Assembly (NCBI GenBank): GCA_903941145.1
Contig: CAJANQ010000419.1
Span: 1-5,987 of the forward strand
Reading direction: 5' to 3'
From: an uncultured Actinomycetes bacterium
GTDB lineage: Bacteria; Actinomycetota; Acidimicrobiia; Acidimicrobiales; Microtrichaceae
DNA length: 5,987 nt
The position numbers and the translations under genes were made by a program. Positions 5,261-5,987 of the stretch are shown here, piece by piece. The notes below the pieces were generated by a model. The model did no database searches and was not told the DNA's origin. It saw nothing but the letters and a program-made list of their open reading frames with translations. Position 1 is the stretch's first letter, and each line of letters begins with the position of its first letter.

Positions 5261-5987
5261 TCAGGACTTGGGGGCGCCGCGCTCGCCGGGCCAGCGGGAC
5301 CCGCCGATGGTGTCGGCGTGGGGCCAGAAGGCGTCGGCGTCGACCGGGCCGGCCACGGTGATCTCGCGGGCAGTGTGGCGCACGCTCACCATCTCGGCCG
5401 AGACCTCTCCGCGCACCGGCAGGTAGCGCGCCACCGGGTCCCACGGGCTGTCGCGCAGCACGAGCTCGCCGGTGAGCGGGACCGACGTGAGCGGCACGCC
5501 CGCGGTACGCACGGCAACCACCCGTGGCGGCAGGTCGAACCCCTGGCCGCCGCCGACCTGGCGCGAGTACTTGGTCCACCATTCGGTGTCGCTCGACTCG
5601 GCGGCGTCGGCTGCGGCGACCTCGTCGCCGGCGGTGCCGCGGTACTCGAAGAACGTGAACCCCTGGTGGGTGGCCCGGGCCTCGACCGTGTCGCCGATCC
5701 GGAAGTAGCTGACCTGGCACGGGAACTTGGGCTGGCCGTTGGTCTCCTGGCTCACGAAGATCGCCGACTCCTGGTCGATGCCGATCCCCAGCGTGTACCA
5801 GCCGTCGGTGCCGTCGAACGTGGCGGGCACCTTGATGCTGATGCCGTGCTCCGGCTCGCCGTGGACGGGCACGCAGTACACGCCGACCTGCACGGTCGGC
5901 TCGCCCCAACGGGCGAACCCAGGGGGCAGGAGCTCGTCGATACCTGCGGCGTCGGTGGTGTAGCGGACGACGAGCTTGGGGAGGAAC
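5261..5987 (-). CDS. Acetoacetate decarboxylase-like protein (5' end beyond the window)
   Basis: The frame is open to the window edge, giving 241 visible residues, close to full length for the family (about 245). An in-frame GTG at 5893 is not the true start: upstream codons give the typical N-terminal segment LVVRYTTDAAGIDELLPPGF with coding-like composition. The fold's landmarks follow: VGVYCVPVHGEPEHGISI, GWYTLGIGIDQESA, then ETNGQPKFP at visible residues 81-89. The Lys there (visible residue 87, codon 5728-5726) matches the Schiff-base lysine of acetoacetate decarboxylase (ELSAYPKKL in the clostridial enzyme), but the following lysine, which tunes its pKa, is Phe here. The protein may therefore act on another keto acid or catalyse a different Schiff-base reaction, as known in the wider superfamily. 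It is the first visible gene of the operon with the thioesterase and aldehyde dehydrogenase. Confidence 0.85.
   Translation of the reverse strand, partial: FLPKLVVRYTTDAAGIDELLPPGFARWGEPTVQVGVYCVPVHGEPEHGISIKVPATFDGTDGWYTLGIGIDQESAIFVSQETNGQPKFPCQVSYFRIGDTVEARATHQGFTFFEYRGTAGDEVAAADAAESSDTEWWTKYSRQVGGGQGFDLPPRVVAVRTAGVPLTSVPLTGELVLRDSPWDPVARYLPVRGEVSAEMVSVRHTAREITVAGPVDADAFWPHADTIGGSRWPGERGAPKS

Noticed and set aside
5223..5909. 228-codon minus-strand open frame overlapping the decarboxylase-like gene
   Set aside because: It is an Arg-rich shadow in another frame. The decarboxylase family motifs lie in the frame ending at 5261.

Overview
The window looks like chromosomal DNA from a high-GC actinobacterium. 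Third codon positions are almost all G or C. There is an actinobacterial-style lipoprotein with Thr-rich linkers, and two genes appear to be transcribed without a leader, which is common in that phylum. Steroid/terpenoid-type catabolic families hint at an environmental lineage (Acidimicrobiia or similar), but this is inference from composition and gene content only.

Layout: (1) 1-59, the possible tail of a gene entering from the left. (2) 60-170, a short regulatory gap with a perfect 17-bp palindrome. (3) 171-833 (+), a secreted lipoprotein with a peptidoglycan-binding domain and a Cys-rich C-terminal domain. (4) 834-932, a convergent gap filled by a long hairpin, probably a two-way terminator. 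(5) 933-2018 (-), a Rieske non-haem iron oxygenase of the KshA/Neverland type. (6) 2019-2083, a 65-bp divergent promoter region in which both genes have a -10 hexamer ending exactly at -7 from their ATG, with overlapping -35 hexamers. (7) 2084-3319 (+), a sialidase-like beta-propeller protein with two Asp-boxes and an N-terminal Arg-striped amphipathic helix. (8) 3320-3349, a tiny convergent gap. (9) 3350 to the right edge (-), an operon transcribed leftwards: acetoacetate-decarboxylase-like protein (runs off the window), PaaI-type hotdog thioesterase, and NAD(P)+-dependent aldehyde dehydrogenase. The last two overlap by 4 nt.

How the genes may work together: the Rieske oxygenase and the three-gene operon fit the breakdown of a lipophilic or ring-containing substrate (oxygenation, decarboxylation or C-C bond chemistry, thioester hydrolysis, aldehyde oxidation). 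No gene in the window fixes the substrate. The propeller protein is tied to the oxygenase only through the shared promoter region. The lipoprotein appears unrelated. I see no RNA genes, CRISPR arrays, insertion sequences or phage genes. The most notable points are the paired leaderless promoters, the decarboxylase-like protein with its altered active-site neighbour, the unusual operon, and the Arg-striped helix.
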